Shown: positions 42,283 to 52,562, counted from the first letter of the stretch. The stretch is 64,000 nucleotides of DNA from JAATGI01 sp036510675 (GCA_036510675.1 DATCDN010000124.1:1-64000); one strand, 5' to 3'. The notes: generated from the letters alone by a model not told the origin. A program made the numbers and translations.

Positions 42283-42558
42283 CTACTCGGTCTCCAAATC
42301 TTCCAATCGGACGCCACGCCCTGCGCGGAGGCTGACGCGTGCCTGCTCAACGCGCTGCAAGAAACGCGGATCGTTTTCCAACCGATAATCGAACCAATCG
42401 TCTTCCGTTTCGAATCCGATCAGCACGCCAGCGGGCTTGCCATGCCGGGTGATGACAATGTCCCGCTTTTCCGCTTCGCGAAGAAAGCGGGAAAGATCGT
42501 CCTTCACTTCCGATAGCGGAACTTCCTTCATTCCGGGTTTCCGAACCGTGCCAGCCAT
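42283..42558 (-). CDS. Antitoxin of the Phd/YefM family
   Basis: A 91-residue antitoxin with the Phd/YefM DNA-binding part (PLSEVKDDLSRFLREAEKRDIVITRHGKPAGVLIG) and an acidic C-terminus for toxin binding. GGAG lies eight bases before ATG 42558; a second ATG at 42531 overlaps the toxin stop. The gene follows the toxin gene, the reverse of the usual antitoxin-first order, and overlaps its end by 31 bases. Confidence 0.85.
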   Translation of the reverse strand: MAGTVRKPGMKEVPLSEVKDDLSRFLREAEKRDIVITRHGKPAGVLIGFETEDDWFDYRLENDPRFLQRVEQARVSLRAGRGVRLEDLETE

Positions 42559-42821
42559 GCAGCTGTCTCCGCTTTAGCCAGGATTGCGAGAATTTCAACC
42601 GTTTGACCCGACACGTCGTAGAACACACGGACCTCGTCTACCCGAAGCCTGAATTGCGATTGTCGCAAGCCGCGTAGTCGTTTGATCCGACTGCGGCTAA
42701 TTTTCGTCGGCTCATGTCGCAGATGCGTTTCGAGAGCAGAACGAACGGCGGCGCGAATGGCGGCATTGAGTCGCCTTAAATCCTCGATCGCTTCCGGCGC
42801 CAGAACAATGTCGAAAGGCAT
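42528..42821 (-). CDS. RelE/ParE family toxin
   Basis: The 97-residue protein has the RelE/ParE fold: FDIVLAPEAIEDLRRLN at the N-terminus, RLRGLRQSQFRLRVDEVRVFYDVSG in the middle, and the terminal VEILAILAKAETAAWL. RelE-type members cut mRNA on the ribosome and ParE-type inhibit gyrase; motifs do not decide here. It is the first gene of the pair, and its start codon lies inside a palindromic site (42821-42845), pointing to repression by the toxin-antitoxin complex. No Shine-Dalgarno sequence is seen. Confidence 0.85.
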   Translation of the reverse strand: MPFDIVLAPEAIEDLRRLNAAIRAAVRSALETHLRHEPTKISRSRIKRLRGLRQSQFRLRVDEVRVFYDVSGQTVEILAILAKAETAAWLARFGNPE

Positions 42822-42845
42822 TCTAGCTAGAATATAGCTAGAATT
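42821..42845. promoter_or_regulatory. Operator of the RelE/Phd toxin-antitoxin locus
   Basis: TTCTAGCTAGAA (42821-42832) is a perfect 12-bp palindrome, and TAGCTAGAAT occurs twice in tandem (42824-42833 and 42835-42844). The first base of the toxin start codon overlaps it. Confidence 0.65.
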
Positions 42846-42874
42846 ATCGAATCGTCAAAGGGAGAAGAAAAATC

Positions 42875-44068
42875 TCACCGCGCCAATTCCCGCATCGCGC
42901 GGTCGAGGCCGTCGAGGGTCAGGGGGTACATTCGCCCCTCCATCAAGTCGCGCACCAGTTCGATCGAGCTCATGCCGTCCCAGAATTGTTCCGGCACCGG
43001 ATTGAGCCAGATGGATTTGGGATAAGTCGCCGTCAGGCGGCGCAGCCATGCCTCGCCCGCTTCCTCGTTCCAATGCTCGACCGAGCCCCCGGCCTGCGTG
43101 ATCTCATACGGCCCCATGCTGGCGTCGCCGACGAAGATCATCTTGTAGCCGGCATCGAAGGTGTGCATCACCTCGCTGGTCGGGGTCTTGTCGATGTGGC
43201 GGCGATGCGCGTCGCGCCACAGTGACTCATAGGGACAATTGTGGAAGTAGAAGCTTTCGAGATGCTTGAACTCGGCACGCGCCGCCGAGAATAATTCCTG
43301 GCAAGTGCGGACATGCCCGCTCATCGAGCCGCCGATATCCAGCAGCAGCAGGACCTTCACCGCATTGTGCCGCTCCGGCACCATCTTGATATCGAGCCAG
43401 CCGGCATTCTTGGCGGTGGAACGGATCGTGTCGTCAAGATCGAGCTCGTCGGCCGCGCCCTCGCGCGCGAACCGGCGCAGGCGGCGCAGCGCCACCTTCA
43501 GATTGCGGGTGCCGAGTTCCACCTTGTCGTCGAGATTGCGGAATTCGCGCTTCTCCCAGACCTTGACGGCGGTGCCGTGGCCCTGGCGCTGGCCCTCTTG
43601 CTCGTTGCGTTCGCCGATCTTCACGCCTTCGGGATTATAGCCGCTGTTGCCGAACGGCGAGGTGCCGCCGGTGCCGATCCATTTGCTGCCGCCCTGGTGG
43701 CGGCCTTGTTGCTCGGCGAGACGCTGTTTCAGCAACTCCATCAGCTTGTCGATGCCGCCCAGCGCCGCGATGTTTTTCTTTTCCTCGTCGGTCAGCAGCT
43801 TTTCCATCAGCGCCTTCAGCCATTCCTCGGGAATGGCGGCGGCCGCGTCGGGCGGCGCTTCGAGACCCTTGAAGACATGGCCGAAGACCCGGTCGAACTT
43901 GTCGAGATTGCGCTCATCCTTCACCAGGGTCGCGCGCGACAAATAATAGAATTCCTCGACATTGTAATCGGCGAGGCGCTTGTCCATCGCCGCCATCAGC
44001 GTCAGGTACTCGCGCAAGGACACCGGCACCTTGGCCTGGCGCAGTTCCAGGAAGAAATTCACGAACAT
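42875..44068 (-). CDS. CoxE-like VWA domain protein
   Basis: A 397-residue protein with a CoxE-type N-terminal region and a C-terminal von Willebrand A fold. The metal site is a variant, LLLDIGGSMSGHV (DxGxS in place of DxSxS), as common in this family. The middle holds a charged, Gly-rich linker (KLMELLKQRLAEQQGRHQGG). Together with the MoxR-type ATPase encoded two bases upstream it forms a MoxR-VWA pair, a chaperone system thought to insert metals or assemble complexes. No carbon monoxide dehydrogenase genes are in the window. Confidence 0.85.
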   Translation of the reverse strand: MFVNFFLELRQAKVPVSLREYLTLMAAMDKRLADYNVEEFYYLSRATLVKDERNLDKFDRVFGHVFKGLEAPPDAAAAIPEEWLKALMEKLLTDEEKKNIAALGGIDKLMELLKQRLAEQQGRHQGGSKWIGTGGTSPFGNSGYNPEGVKIGERNEQEGQRQGHGTAVKVWEKREFRNLDDKVELGTRNLKVALRRLRRFAREGAADELDLDDTIRSTAKNAGWLDIKMVPERHNAVKVLLLLDIGGSMSGHVRTCQELFSAARAEFKHLESFYFHNCPYESLWRDAHRRHIDKTPTSEVMHTFDAGYKMIFVGDASMGPYEITQAGGSVEHWNEEAGEAWLRRLTATYPKSIWLNPVPEQFWDGMSSIELVRDLMEGRMYPLTLDGLDRAMRELAR

Positions 44069-44070
44069 GG

Positions 44071-44922
44071 TCAGCCGCGCTCGCGGCGGTTCAGGAAGGC
44101 GAGCCGCTCGAGCAAATGCACATCCTGCTCGCTCTTCAAGAGGGCGCCGTAGAGCGGCGGCACCAGCTTGCCGGGGTCCTTCGAGCGCAGGGCTTCGGCG
44201 GGAATATCCTCGACCATCAACAGCTTCAGCCAGTCGAGCAGTTCCGAGGTGGAGGGCTTTTTCCTCAACCCCGGCACATCGCGCAATTCATAGAAGGCGT
44301 TGAGCGCCTCGCGCACCAGGTTCTTCTGAATGTCGGGGAAATGCACATCGACGATCCGATGCATAGTCTCGCGGTCGGGAAAGCGGATGTAGTGGAAGAA
44401 ACAGCGGCGCAGGAACGCGTCGGGCAATTCCTTTTCATTGTTCGAGGTGATGATGACGATGGGGCGATGGATCGCGACGACGCGCTCCTTGGTCTCATAG
44501 ACATGGAATTCCATGCGATCGAGTTCCAAAAGCAGATCGTTGGGAAATTCGATGTCGGCCTTGTCGATCTCGTCGATCAGCAGCACCGGCCGCTCCGCCG
44601 CGGCGAACGCGTCCCATAGCTTGCCGCGCTTGATGTAGTTGGCGATGTCATGGACTTTCGCCTCGCCGAGTTGGGAATCGCGCAGCCGCGCCACCGCGTC
44701 ATATTCATAGAGGCCCTGCTGCGCCTTGGTGGTGGATTTGATGTGCCAGGCGATCAGCTCCTTGCCGAGCGATTTCGCGATTTCCTCGGCGAGAATGGTC
44801 TTGCCGGTGCCGGGCTCGCCCTTGACCAACAGCGGCCGCTCCAGCGCGATGGCGGCATTGACCGCGACGTTCAAATCCTCGGTGGCGACATAGGTCGCGG
44901 TGCCTTCAAATCGAGCGGCCAT
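44071..44922 (-). CDS. MoxR-type AAA+ ATPase
   Basis: The 283-residue ATPase has Walker A GEPGTGKT (about residues 35-42), Walker B VLLIDEIDKAD, sensor-1 IITSNNEKELPDAFLRRC and the arginine-finger region FHYIRFP, as in MoxR/CoxD proteins. It lies two bases upstream of the CoxE-like VWA gene, so both are translated together. It would act as the energy source of a metal-centre chaperone; the client is unknown. Confidence 0.9.
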   Translation of the reverse strand: MAARFEGTATYVATEDLNVAVNAAIALERPLLVKGEPGTGKTILAEEIAKSLGKELIAWHIKSTTKAQQGLYEYDAVARLRDSQLGEAKVHDIANYIKRGKLWDAFAAAERPVLLIDEIDKADIEFPNDLLLELDRMEFHVYETKERVVAIHRPIVIITSNNEKELPDAFLRRCFFHYIRFPDRETMHRIVDVHFPDIQKNLVREALNAFYELRDVPGLRKKPSTSELLDWLKLLMVEDIPAEALRSKDPGKLVPPLYGALLKSEQDVHLLERLAFLNRRERG

Positions 44923-44954
44923 GATTTTCCTATCGGCTCAATGATTGGGAACGG

Positions 44955-46085
44955 TCAGCGATAATGCCACAGGCCGGTATGCGCGGACTTCGCCTGATTC
45001 TCCGCCGCCGAGTAATCCACCCCGTCGGTGCCATCGGCGAGCGCGAATCCATGCCCGACCAGATAGGCGCCGAGATCCTCGCCCTTGCGGTCGTTGCACA
45101 TCGCCGGCAGGGCCGCGCCGACGCCGCTCGCCATGACGCGACACGAGACCGGGCCTTTGGGGCCGACCAGCGCCACCAGAGCCTGGCGCGAGACATCGGG
45201 ACAGGATCGCGCGGCATAGGCGGCGCCCGGCCGGCACATATCGCCCGCCGCCGGCAGCTTCACCCCGACCAGCCGTAACGGCTTGCCATCGACATTGAGT
45301 TCGAGCGGCGCCGTCACGATGGCCGGTCCATCGAGCGGCCGCCCCCGCGCTTCCGGTGGCGGTATCGAGGCCGGCGCCGCCATCGCGATCGCCTCATGAG
45401 CCGGGCGCGGCTCGCGGGACGGCGCGGGCAACAAACGGCGCGCCTCGCGGTGGCGCGGCACGACGGGCTCGTCCGGCGTTTCCACCGTTACCCGGCGAAC
45501 CGGCATGTCATGATCGGGAACGCGGTGAATCTCATGCGGCGCCAGTTCGACGGTGCGGAGCGCCGGCACCGAATCGCCCGGCCGCACGCTGATCGGCGCT
45601 TCGGCGGTGCGAGGCATCACGGGCGGCAGCACGGCGGCGGCGGGCGGCGGCACAGGAACGGCAAGCGGCACGGGCGGGGCCGGATTGGGCGCGGGCGCGA
45701 CGGGCGCGGGCGGCAGCGCGGCAAGCTGGGCGCCGGCGGGGATGCTCGTCCGCACCGCCGTGTCGGAAATGGGCGGCGCCGGCGGCTCAAACGGTTCGAC
45801 GAGCGCGCTGTTGCGTAGTCCGGGCGTCGGCGCGACCGAGGCCGAGACCGGACTGGGCAGCGGTTCGGCCGCCGGTCGCGGCGCGGGCCGCGCCGGTCGG
45901 GCCGGCGGCAGGCGCAGATAAATGACGCCGTGGTTCACCGGTCCCTCGTCGGCGGTTGCCGGCTGGACATCGGCGCGCGATCCCGAATGCCGCGTCACGG
46001 TAAAGCCGATCGCGATGGCGATGGCCAGCGCGACTCCGGCGGTCAGCGCGACATTGGCGACGGAGAGGGGCGCCTCACGCCTCAT
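44955..46085 (-). CDS. Membrane-anchored Pro-rich protein with degenerate thermonuclease-like domain
   Basis: The 376-residue protein has one membrane segment near the N-terminus (NVALTAGVALAIAIAIGFTV), a long Pro/Ala-rich linker (about residues 60-250) and a C-terminal staphylococcal-nuclease-like fold: LELNVDGKPLRLVGVKLPA, RQALVALVGPKGPVSCRV, DLGAYLVGHGFALA and AENQAKSAHTGLWHYR. The Glu of the DTPE motif reads LPA, and the second catalytic Arg region reads GVGAALPA, so nuclease activity is doubtful. It starts in the ATGA overlap with the carboxymuconolactone-family gene. Confidence 0.72.
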   Translation of the reverse strand: MRREAPLSVANVALTAGVALAIAIAIGFTVTRHSGSRADVQPATADEGPVNHGVIYLRLPPARPARPAPRPAAEPLPSPVSASVAPTPGLRNSALVEPFEPPAPPISDTAVRTSIPAGAQLAALPPAPVAPAPNPAPPVPLAVPVPPPAAAVLPPVMPRTAEAPISVRPGDSVPALRTVELAPHEIHRVPDHDMPVRRVTVETPDEPVVPRHREARRLLPAPSREPRPAHEAIAMAAPASIPPPEARGRPLDGPAIVTAPLELNVDGKPLRLVGVKLPAAGDMCRPGAAYAARSCPDVSRQALVALVGPKGPVSCRVMASGVGAALPAMCNDRKGEDLGAYLVGHGFALADGTDGVDYSAAENQAKSAHTGLWHYR

Positions 46086-46648
46086 ATCGCCGCGAGCGGC
46101 GCCAATGGCACGGCGCCCGGCGGCAACGCGGTGCGATTGACGTTGAGCGTCATCGCCACGATGCAGTAATAGCCCATGGTCGCGATCAGATCGACGACCG
46201 CCTGCTGACCGAACATGTTCTTGACGGTCGCGAAGGTGGCGTCGCTGACCCCTTTGGTGGCGAGCAGCTCGCTGGCGAAATCATAGATGGCGGCTTCCTC
46301 GACATCGAGCTTTGCCGGGCGAACGCCGGCGGCGATGGCATCGGCGATGGCCGGCGCCAGCCCCGCCTGCATCGCCAATTCGCGATGGGCGTACCATTCG
46401 AACTGGGCTGTCCAGAACCGGGCAACCGTCAGGATCGCCAGTTCGCGCAAATGCGGCTTCAGCACGCTTTCGAAGCGCACATAGGCGCCGAGGGTCTGCG
46501 CGATATCGCCCATCTTCGGGCTGTGGATCAGCACCGGAAAGGGTCCGCGCAGCGAGCCGCGCGGCCCGGCCAGGATGGCGTCGGCCATCCGCCGCTGATC
46601 CGGCGTCATTGCGTCGCGCGCCGGCAGTTCAAATCGTTCTTCATTCAT
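46082..46648 (-). CDS. Carboxymuconolactone decarboxylase / AhpD-like protein
   Basis: A 188-residue all-helical protein with the carboxymuconolactone decarboxylase pattern LRELAILTVARFWTAQFEWYAHRELAMQAGL. The CxxC pair of peroxidase-active AhpD is absent (the corresponding region reads FWTAQFEW), so a decarboxylase-like or unknown role is more likely. The ATG 46648 (MNEERFELPAR) was preferred over 46684. Its stop overlaps the start of the following membrane-anchored protein gene. Confidence 0.83.
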   Translation of the reverse strand: MNEERFELPARDAMTPDQRRMADAILAGPRGSLRGPFPVLIHSPKMGDIAQTLGAYVRFESVLKPHLRELAILTVARFWTAQFEWYAHRELAMQAGLAPAIADAIAAGVRPAKLDVEEAAIYDFASELLATKGVSDATFATVKNMFGQQAVVDLIATMGYYCIVAMTLNVNRTALPPGAVPLAPLAAI

Positions 46649-46726
46649 CGAGAGGCCCCGGAAAGCTATAAATCCGAGGCGCATTATACCCGGCCGCCGC
46701 CGGTGTCACGAAAGAGAAGCGGCGAC

Positions 46727-46963
46727 TCAGCCGCTTTTTTGCACGGGCTCGCCGACACGCGGCGAGACAATCGCGCCCTGGGCGTTGACTTGCGGCGGCG
46801 TCGCGCCGGTATCGACGGTATCTTCTTCCTTCATGCCCGATTTGAACGCCTTGATGCCCTTGGCGAAATCGCCCATCACACTGGACAGCTTGCCGCGCCC
46901 GCCGAACAGGACGGCGATCACCGCGATGACGATCAACCAATGCCAGATGCTGCCGAAACCCAT
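46727..46963 (-). CDS. tatA: Twin-arginine translocase subunit TatA
   Basis: The 78-residue protein has a short N-terminal membrane helix (IWHWLIVIAVIAVLFGG), a hinge, and an amphipathic helix with KLSSVMGDFAKGIKAFKSGM, the TatA/E signature. TatA forms the pore that moves folded proteins across the inner membrane. The tatB and tatC genes, often linked, are not in the window. The gap downstream (46649-46726) holds no other gene. Confidence 0.93.
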   Translation of the reverse strand: MGFGSIWHWLIVIAVIAVLFGGRGKLSSVMGDFAKGIKAFKSGMKEEDTVDTGATPPQVNAQGAIVSPRVGEPVQKSG

Positions 46964-47153
46964 GGCATAAACTCCGCTGAGGTTAGGCCCAAAATAATTT
47001 GGCCCGTTCTTTGGCCGAGATGGCGCCGTTTCGCCCGGCGAAAGTCAAGAGGAATCGCGTAACCGATCCCTGCTTGGTTGGACCACCCACCAGATCTGGC
47101 GCCGCGCGCCGCCATTGCAACTCCTGGTCCGGGACGCAAGCGCCGAGAGATAA

Positions 47154-47191
47154 GCGAGGGCGAGGCGGGTCACACCCGACCACGCCCTCGC
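47154..47191 (-). terminator. Hairpin downstream of the small secreted protein gene
   Basis: GCGAGGGCG (47154-47162) pairs with CGCCCTCGC (47183-47191), with an inner GGTC/GACC pair. It begins 20 bases past the stop at 47212 and is followed on the minus strand by TTATCTCTC. The rest of the 248-bp gap (46964-47211) shows no gene. Confidence 0.4.
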
Positions 47192-47211
47192 CTCTGACGC
47201 CACTCGCCGCG

Positions 47212-47556
47212 CTATTCGTCGTTCGGCAAGGTCGCCTGCATATCGCCGCCGCCATTCAATTGCTGGCGGTTAAGATTGGCGGTCATATCCCGCTCGACCC
47301 GGTCGACATGCCCCAACGGGCCCCGCGCGACATTGCTGGGGGCACGCCGCTCGCCCGGGACGGGATGGCTCATCCGATCCGGCGCTTCACTGGCCGCGTC
47401 CTGGCGGGTGTAAGTGCCGCCGCCCGGCGCCGCATCCATCCCGAGACTGCCGGGCCGCATGCCGTCGCCATAGCTCCGGTCCTGGGCAAAGGACGGCGCG
47501 GCCATGGCGAGTCCGCCGATGATCGCCAGCGCCGTCAGTACAAGTTTCGCCTGCAT
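47212..47556 (-). CDS. Small secreted protein of unknown function
   Basis: A 114-residue protein with a clear signal peptide (KLVLTALAIIGGLAMAAPSFA, cleavage before QDRSY). The mature part is rich in Gly, Arg, Asp and Pro and appears disordered, with GQR-like polar repeats but no known domain. A GAGAGAGGTGCG stretch lies just before the ATG. I do not recognise the family. Confidence 0.65.
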   Translation of the reverse strand: MQAKLVLTALAIIGGLAMAAPSFAQDRSYGDGMRPGSLGMDAAPGGGTYTRQDAASEAPDRMSHPVPGERRAPSNVARGPLGHVDRVERDMTANLNRQQLNGGGDMQATLPNDE

Positions 47557-47750
47557 ATCGCACCTCTCTCCGATTTTTGGTACTGCGCCGATTCAAGCGG
47601 CCGAATATGGGCTGAGTAAGGCGTTCATCGCCGCGATTGCGCCGCGTTCGGCACGATGCCGACATGATTGCGGCGATGGCCGATTGACCCCGCGCCGATG
47701 CCGCCGATAGTCTGCGCGCGTTCTCGAAACCGGTGCGGACCCACGCGACC

Positions 47751-48548
47751 ATGGCGATTACCGTTGCGACCTGGAATATCAATTCGGTGCGGCTGCGCGT
47801 CGATGTGGTGAAGCGATTCCTGGCCGAGGCCGACCCCGATATTCTATGCCTCCAGGAAACCAAGACCCCCGACGAGCATTTCCCGCGCGAAGCCTTCGCG
47901 GCGGCGGGCTATGAGCATCAACTGGTCCACGGCATGAAGGCCTATAACGGCGTCGCCGTGATCTCCCGCATCCCGTTCGACAGCCATGGCACCCAAAGCT
48001 GGTGCGAGCGCGCCGATTGCCGCCACGGCCATGTCACGCTGGCCAATGGCATCGAGCTGCACGATCTTTATGTTCCTGCCGGCGGCGACATTCCCGACCC
48101 CGACGAAAATCCCAAATTCAAGCACAAGCTCCAATTCCTCGACGAGACGGCGGCCTGGTTCGCGGCGGAGCGGAGCGCCGCCAAGCCGATGATCCTGGTC
48201 GGCGATCTCAATATCGCGCCGCTGGAGAACGACGTCTGGTCACACAAGCAATTGCTCACCGTGGTCAGCCACACGCCGGTCGAGGTGGAGCGGCTGGCGC
48301 GTCTCCAGCAATCCGCCGACTTCGTCGATGCCCTGCGTCATTTCGTGCCGGCCAGCGAGAAGCTCTACACCTGGTGGAGCTACCGCAACATCGACTGGGC
48401 GGCGTCGAATCGCGGCCGCCGCCTCGACCATATCTGGGTGACGCCGCCGCTGAAGGACCGGCTTATCGGCGCCACCGTCCATCGCGAGGCGCGCGGCTGG
48501 GAGCTATGCTCCGACCATGTGCCCGTCGTGATGCGGTTGGCGAGTTGA
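47751..48548 (+). CDS. xth: Exodeoxyribonuclease III
   Basis: The 265-residue protein has the exonuclease III fold: TWNINSVRLR (Asn metal site), LCLQETKTPDEHFP (Glu), VGDLNIAP (Asp/Asn) and the terminal RRLDHIWVTPPL and CSDHVPVVM with the catalytic Asp-His. It removes 3' blocks and cuts at abasic sites in base-excision repair. ATG 47751 was chosen over 47733; no ribosome site is obvious for either. It ends two bases before the convergent VapC gene. Confidence 0.95.
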   Translation: MAITVATWNINSVRLRVDVVKRFLAEADPDILCLQETKTPDEHFPREAFAAAGYEHQLVHGMKAYNGVAVISRIPFDSHGTQSWCERADCRHGHVTLANGIELHDLYVPAGGDIPDPDENPKFKHKLQFLDETAAWFAAERSAAKPMILVGDLNIAPLENDVWSHKQLLTVVSHTPVEVERLARLQQSADFVDALRHFVPASEKLYTWWSYRNIDWAASNRGRRLDHIWVTPPLKDRLIGATVHREARGWELCSDHVPVVMRLAS

Positions 48549-48549
48549 C

Positions 48550-48939
48550 CTAAGCCGCCGGCACGATATCGGTGCGACCAAAATCGTCGCCTTTGAACAA
48601 CAGCGGCTCGTTAGTGACTTTCGCCAACGCATAGGCAAAGCAATCGCCGAAATTCAGCCCGGCGCGGTGATTGCCCTTGCCATAGCGGCGATAGGCCTCG
48701 CGCGCGATCCGCGCCTGTTCCATATTGAAGGGCACGATTTCGATTTGCGTTTCCTCGATAAGGCGATCGAAATCCTCCGCGCCTGCCGTTCGGCCACTTT
48801 TCTCGATCACGATCCCAGTCTCCAGATACGTTCCCGCCGACATTTTCCGGGAAGACGATTGCTCGATTGCCAAAGAAAATTGTGCGGCGTCCTCTTCCTG
48901 AAACAGGATCGCGACTATCGCCGAGCTATCGAGCACCAT
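48550..48939 (-). CDS. VapC-type PIN-domain toxin
   Basis: A 129-residue PIN nuclease with the acidic active site complete: Asp4 (VLDSSAIVAIL), Glu40 (TYLETGIVI), Asp99 (NFGDCFAYAL) and Asp118 (FKGDDFGRTD). VapC toxins cleave specific tRNA or rRNA. Its start overlaps the antitoxin stop (ATGA), so the pair is co-translated. The partner antitoxin carries an unusual extra DNA-binding domain. Confidence 0.9.
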   Translation of the reverse strand: MVLDSSAIVAILFQEEDAAQFSLAIEQSSSRKMSAGTYLETGIVIEKSGRTAGAEDFDRLIEETQIEIVPFNMEQARIAREAYRRYGKGNHRAGLNFGDCFAYALAKVTNEPLLFKGDDFGRTDIVPAA

Positions 48940-49496
48940 TACCTTGGCAGCCCATTCTCATCGTAGCCGATGATCTCGTCAGGGCTGCGGTCGTCGTACA
49001 CAGGCAACGAAGAAAAATGTCGCCCGATTTCCATGAGCCGTTCGGCAAGACCGGGCTTTCCTTGTGGTCTGTTATTCGCGGCACGCCGGCGACTGATTTC
49101 GGCTCGTAATCCGAGCAAATCCCAAATGATGTTTCCCGATTCGTCCACGATCAATGCGTCTTGAAAACCGAGGCCACCGTGCAACTCGGTTGCGCGGCAT
49201 AGGGCGGCATCATTGTGGGAGAATTTTTCCTGCACCTTTTGACCAACGTGCCCTCGTACATCGTGCGAAGAGCCCTGGGAAAAATCGCCATAGTCAAGGA
49301 TCACCGGCCCATATTCGGGCCGTCTGCGCCACCGGCGCACTTCATCATCGCAAGCCGAAGCGAGAATGACTGGGATTGGACTAGTCCCGCTTTCCCAATT
49401 TTGAACGGTCACGCGGCTCACGCCAAAGCGTCGCCCGGCCTCCTCTTGGGTAAGACCGAGCTTCTTGCGCCATTCCTTTAATTCAACAGACCGCAT
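48939..49496 (-). CDS. XRE-type HTH protein with VapB-like C-terminus (antitoxin)
   Basis: The 185-residue protein has an XRE helix-turn-helix at residues 1-40 (LKEWRKKLGLTQEEAGRRFGVSRVTVQNWESG), an unassigned middle region (about 65-125) and a C-terminal tail LAERLMEIGRHFSSL with SPDEIIGYDENGLPR, typical of VapB antitoxins that precede VapC. VapB proteins normally use AbrB or ribbon-helix-helix domains, so this is an unusual combination. An 11-codon open frame with its own strong GGAGGG site overlaps the start in another frame. It overlaps vapC by four bases. Confidence 0.78.
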   Translation of the reverse strand: MRSVELKEWRKKLGLTQEEAGRRFGVSRVTVQNWESGTSPIPVILASACDDEVRRWRRRPEYGPVILDYGDFSQGSSHDVRGHVGQKVQEKFSHNDAALCRATELHGGLGFQDALIVDESGNIIWDLLGLRAEISRRRAANNRPQGKPGLAERLMEIGRHFSSLPVYDDRSPDEIIGYDENGLPR

Positions 49497-49567
49497 CGCA
49501 CGTCACCATCCATCACGCTTCCCTCCGATATAGGGCGTGCGTTCAGAATATAAAGATATTTTGCCAT

Positions 49568-49586
49568 AAGCATATTTATTATGCTT
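49568..49586. promoter_or_regulatory. Palindrome between acs end and the XRE-VapB gene
   Basis: AAGCATA and TATGCTT form a perfect inverted pair around TTTAT, in an A/T-rich stretch two bases from the acs stop and 72 bases upstream of the XRE-VapB start. It may be the antitoxin operator, or a weak terminator of acs. Confidence 0.4.
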
Positions 49587-49587
49587 T

Positions 49588-51525
<1,938 letters not shown>

Positions 51526-51584
51526 CGTCAGCTCTCCCGCATCGTTCATCGACAGACCTCGATGAGATCAAATGCCTCTCTTTC

Positions 51585-51654
51585 GTCACCCCCGGACTTG
51601 ATCCGGGGGCCCATCTTTTCGATGGATTGCCGGGTCAAGCCCGGCAATGACGGA
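51585..51654. repeat. Intergenic palindromic repeat
   Basis: Two hairpins in series: CCCCCGGACTTGATCCGGGGG (written here as its two arms CCCCCGGA and TCCGGGGG) at 51589-51609, and CCGGGTCAAGCCCGG at 51630-51644, all framed by CGTCA and TGACG. This form is a common dispersed repeat in Alphaproteobacteria. It lies between the divergent acs and SDR genes. Confidence 0.6.
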
Positions 51655-51744
51655 GGAAGCGCAATTGCCCTCATCCGAAAGCCTCGTCCCGAATTGTCGC
51701 GCGGCGGGCGAGGCGATACAAGAAGATGAAACAGGGAGGATAGA

Positions 51745-52506
51745 ATGCGGCTCGAAAACAAAGTGGCGATCGTGACTGGCGGCGGCTCGGGGTTCGGCGA
51801 GGCCATCGCCAAGCGCTTCGCCGAGGAAGGCGCCAAGCTGGTCGTCAACGACATCGCCGATGCCGGCGGCAAGCGCGTCGTGGCCGAGATCGAGCGCGCG
51901 CATGGCCAGGGCGCGGCATTCTATGTTCACGGCGATGTCTCGAAAAACGCCGAGATGGCGGCACTGGCGAAGGCGACGCTCGACCGGTTCGGCCGCATCG
52001 ACATCATGATCAACAATGCCGGCACCACGCATAAGAACGGGCCGATGCTCGATGTCTCGGAAGAGTTGTTCGACAAGGTCTTCGCGGTCAATGTGAAGTC
52101 GATCTATCTGTCGGCCCTCCATATGGTCCCGCAGATGAAGCGGCAAGGCGGCGGCGTCATCATCAACACCGCATCCACCGCCGGCCTGCGGGCGCGCGGC
52201 GGCCTGGTCTGGTATTGCGCCTCGAAGGGCGCGGCGGTGATGGCAACCAAGTCGATGGCGCATGAGCTGGCGCCCGACCAGATCAGGGTCAACGCGCTGT
52301 GTCCGGTCGCGGGCGAGACGCCGCTTTTGCCGATGTTCATGGGCGGCGACACGCCCGAGTTGCGCGCGCGGTTTCTCGCGACCATTCCCCTGGGCCGCTT
52401 CGCCCAGCCGCTCGATGTCGCCAACGCGGCGCTTTATCTCGCCTCGGACGAAGCCAGCTTCATCACCGGCGTCGCCCTCGAGGTCGATGGCGGCCGCTGC
52501 ATCTAG
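51745..52506 (+). CDS. Short-chain dehydrogenase/reductase (FabG-like)
   Basis: A classical 253-residue SDR: cofactor motif TGGGSGFG (about residues 11-18), NNAG at about 91, Ser in INTASTAG, and the catalytic YCASK, followed by the DGGR C-terminus. The Asp after the second strand (VNDIAD) favours NAD over NADP. Substrates range from 3-oxoacyl-ACP to sugars and secondary alcohols, so the call stays general. GGGAGGA lies just before ATG 51745. It is divergent from acs. Confidence 0.9.
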   Translation: MRLENKVAIVTGGGSGFGEAIAKRFAEEGAKLVVNDIADAGGKRVVAEIERAHGQGAAFYVHGDVSKNAEMAALAKATLDRFGRIDIMINNAGTTHKNGPMLDVSEELFDKVFAVNVKSIYLSALHMVPQMKRQGGGVIINTASTAGLRARGGLVWYCASKGAAVMATKSMAHELAPDQIRVNALCPVAGETPLLPMFMGGDTPELRARFLATIPLGRFAQPLDVANAALYLASDEASFITGVALEVDGGRCI

Positions 52507-52562
52507 CCAAAGCCCCCGCCACGAGAGGCCACCCCTCCTTGATGCTCCCCGCCCCGTTACGC

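Noticed and set aside
46727..47750. tatB or tatC next to tatA
   Set aside because: The adjacent frames encode a small secreted protein and then exonuclease III; no Tat motifs are present.
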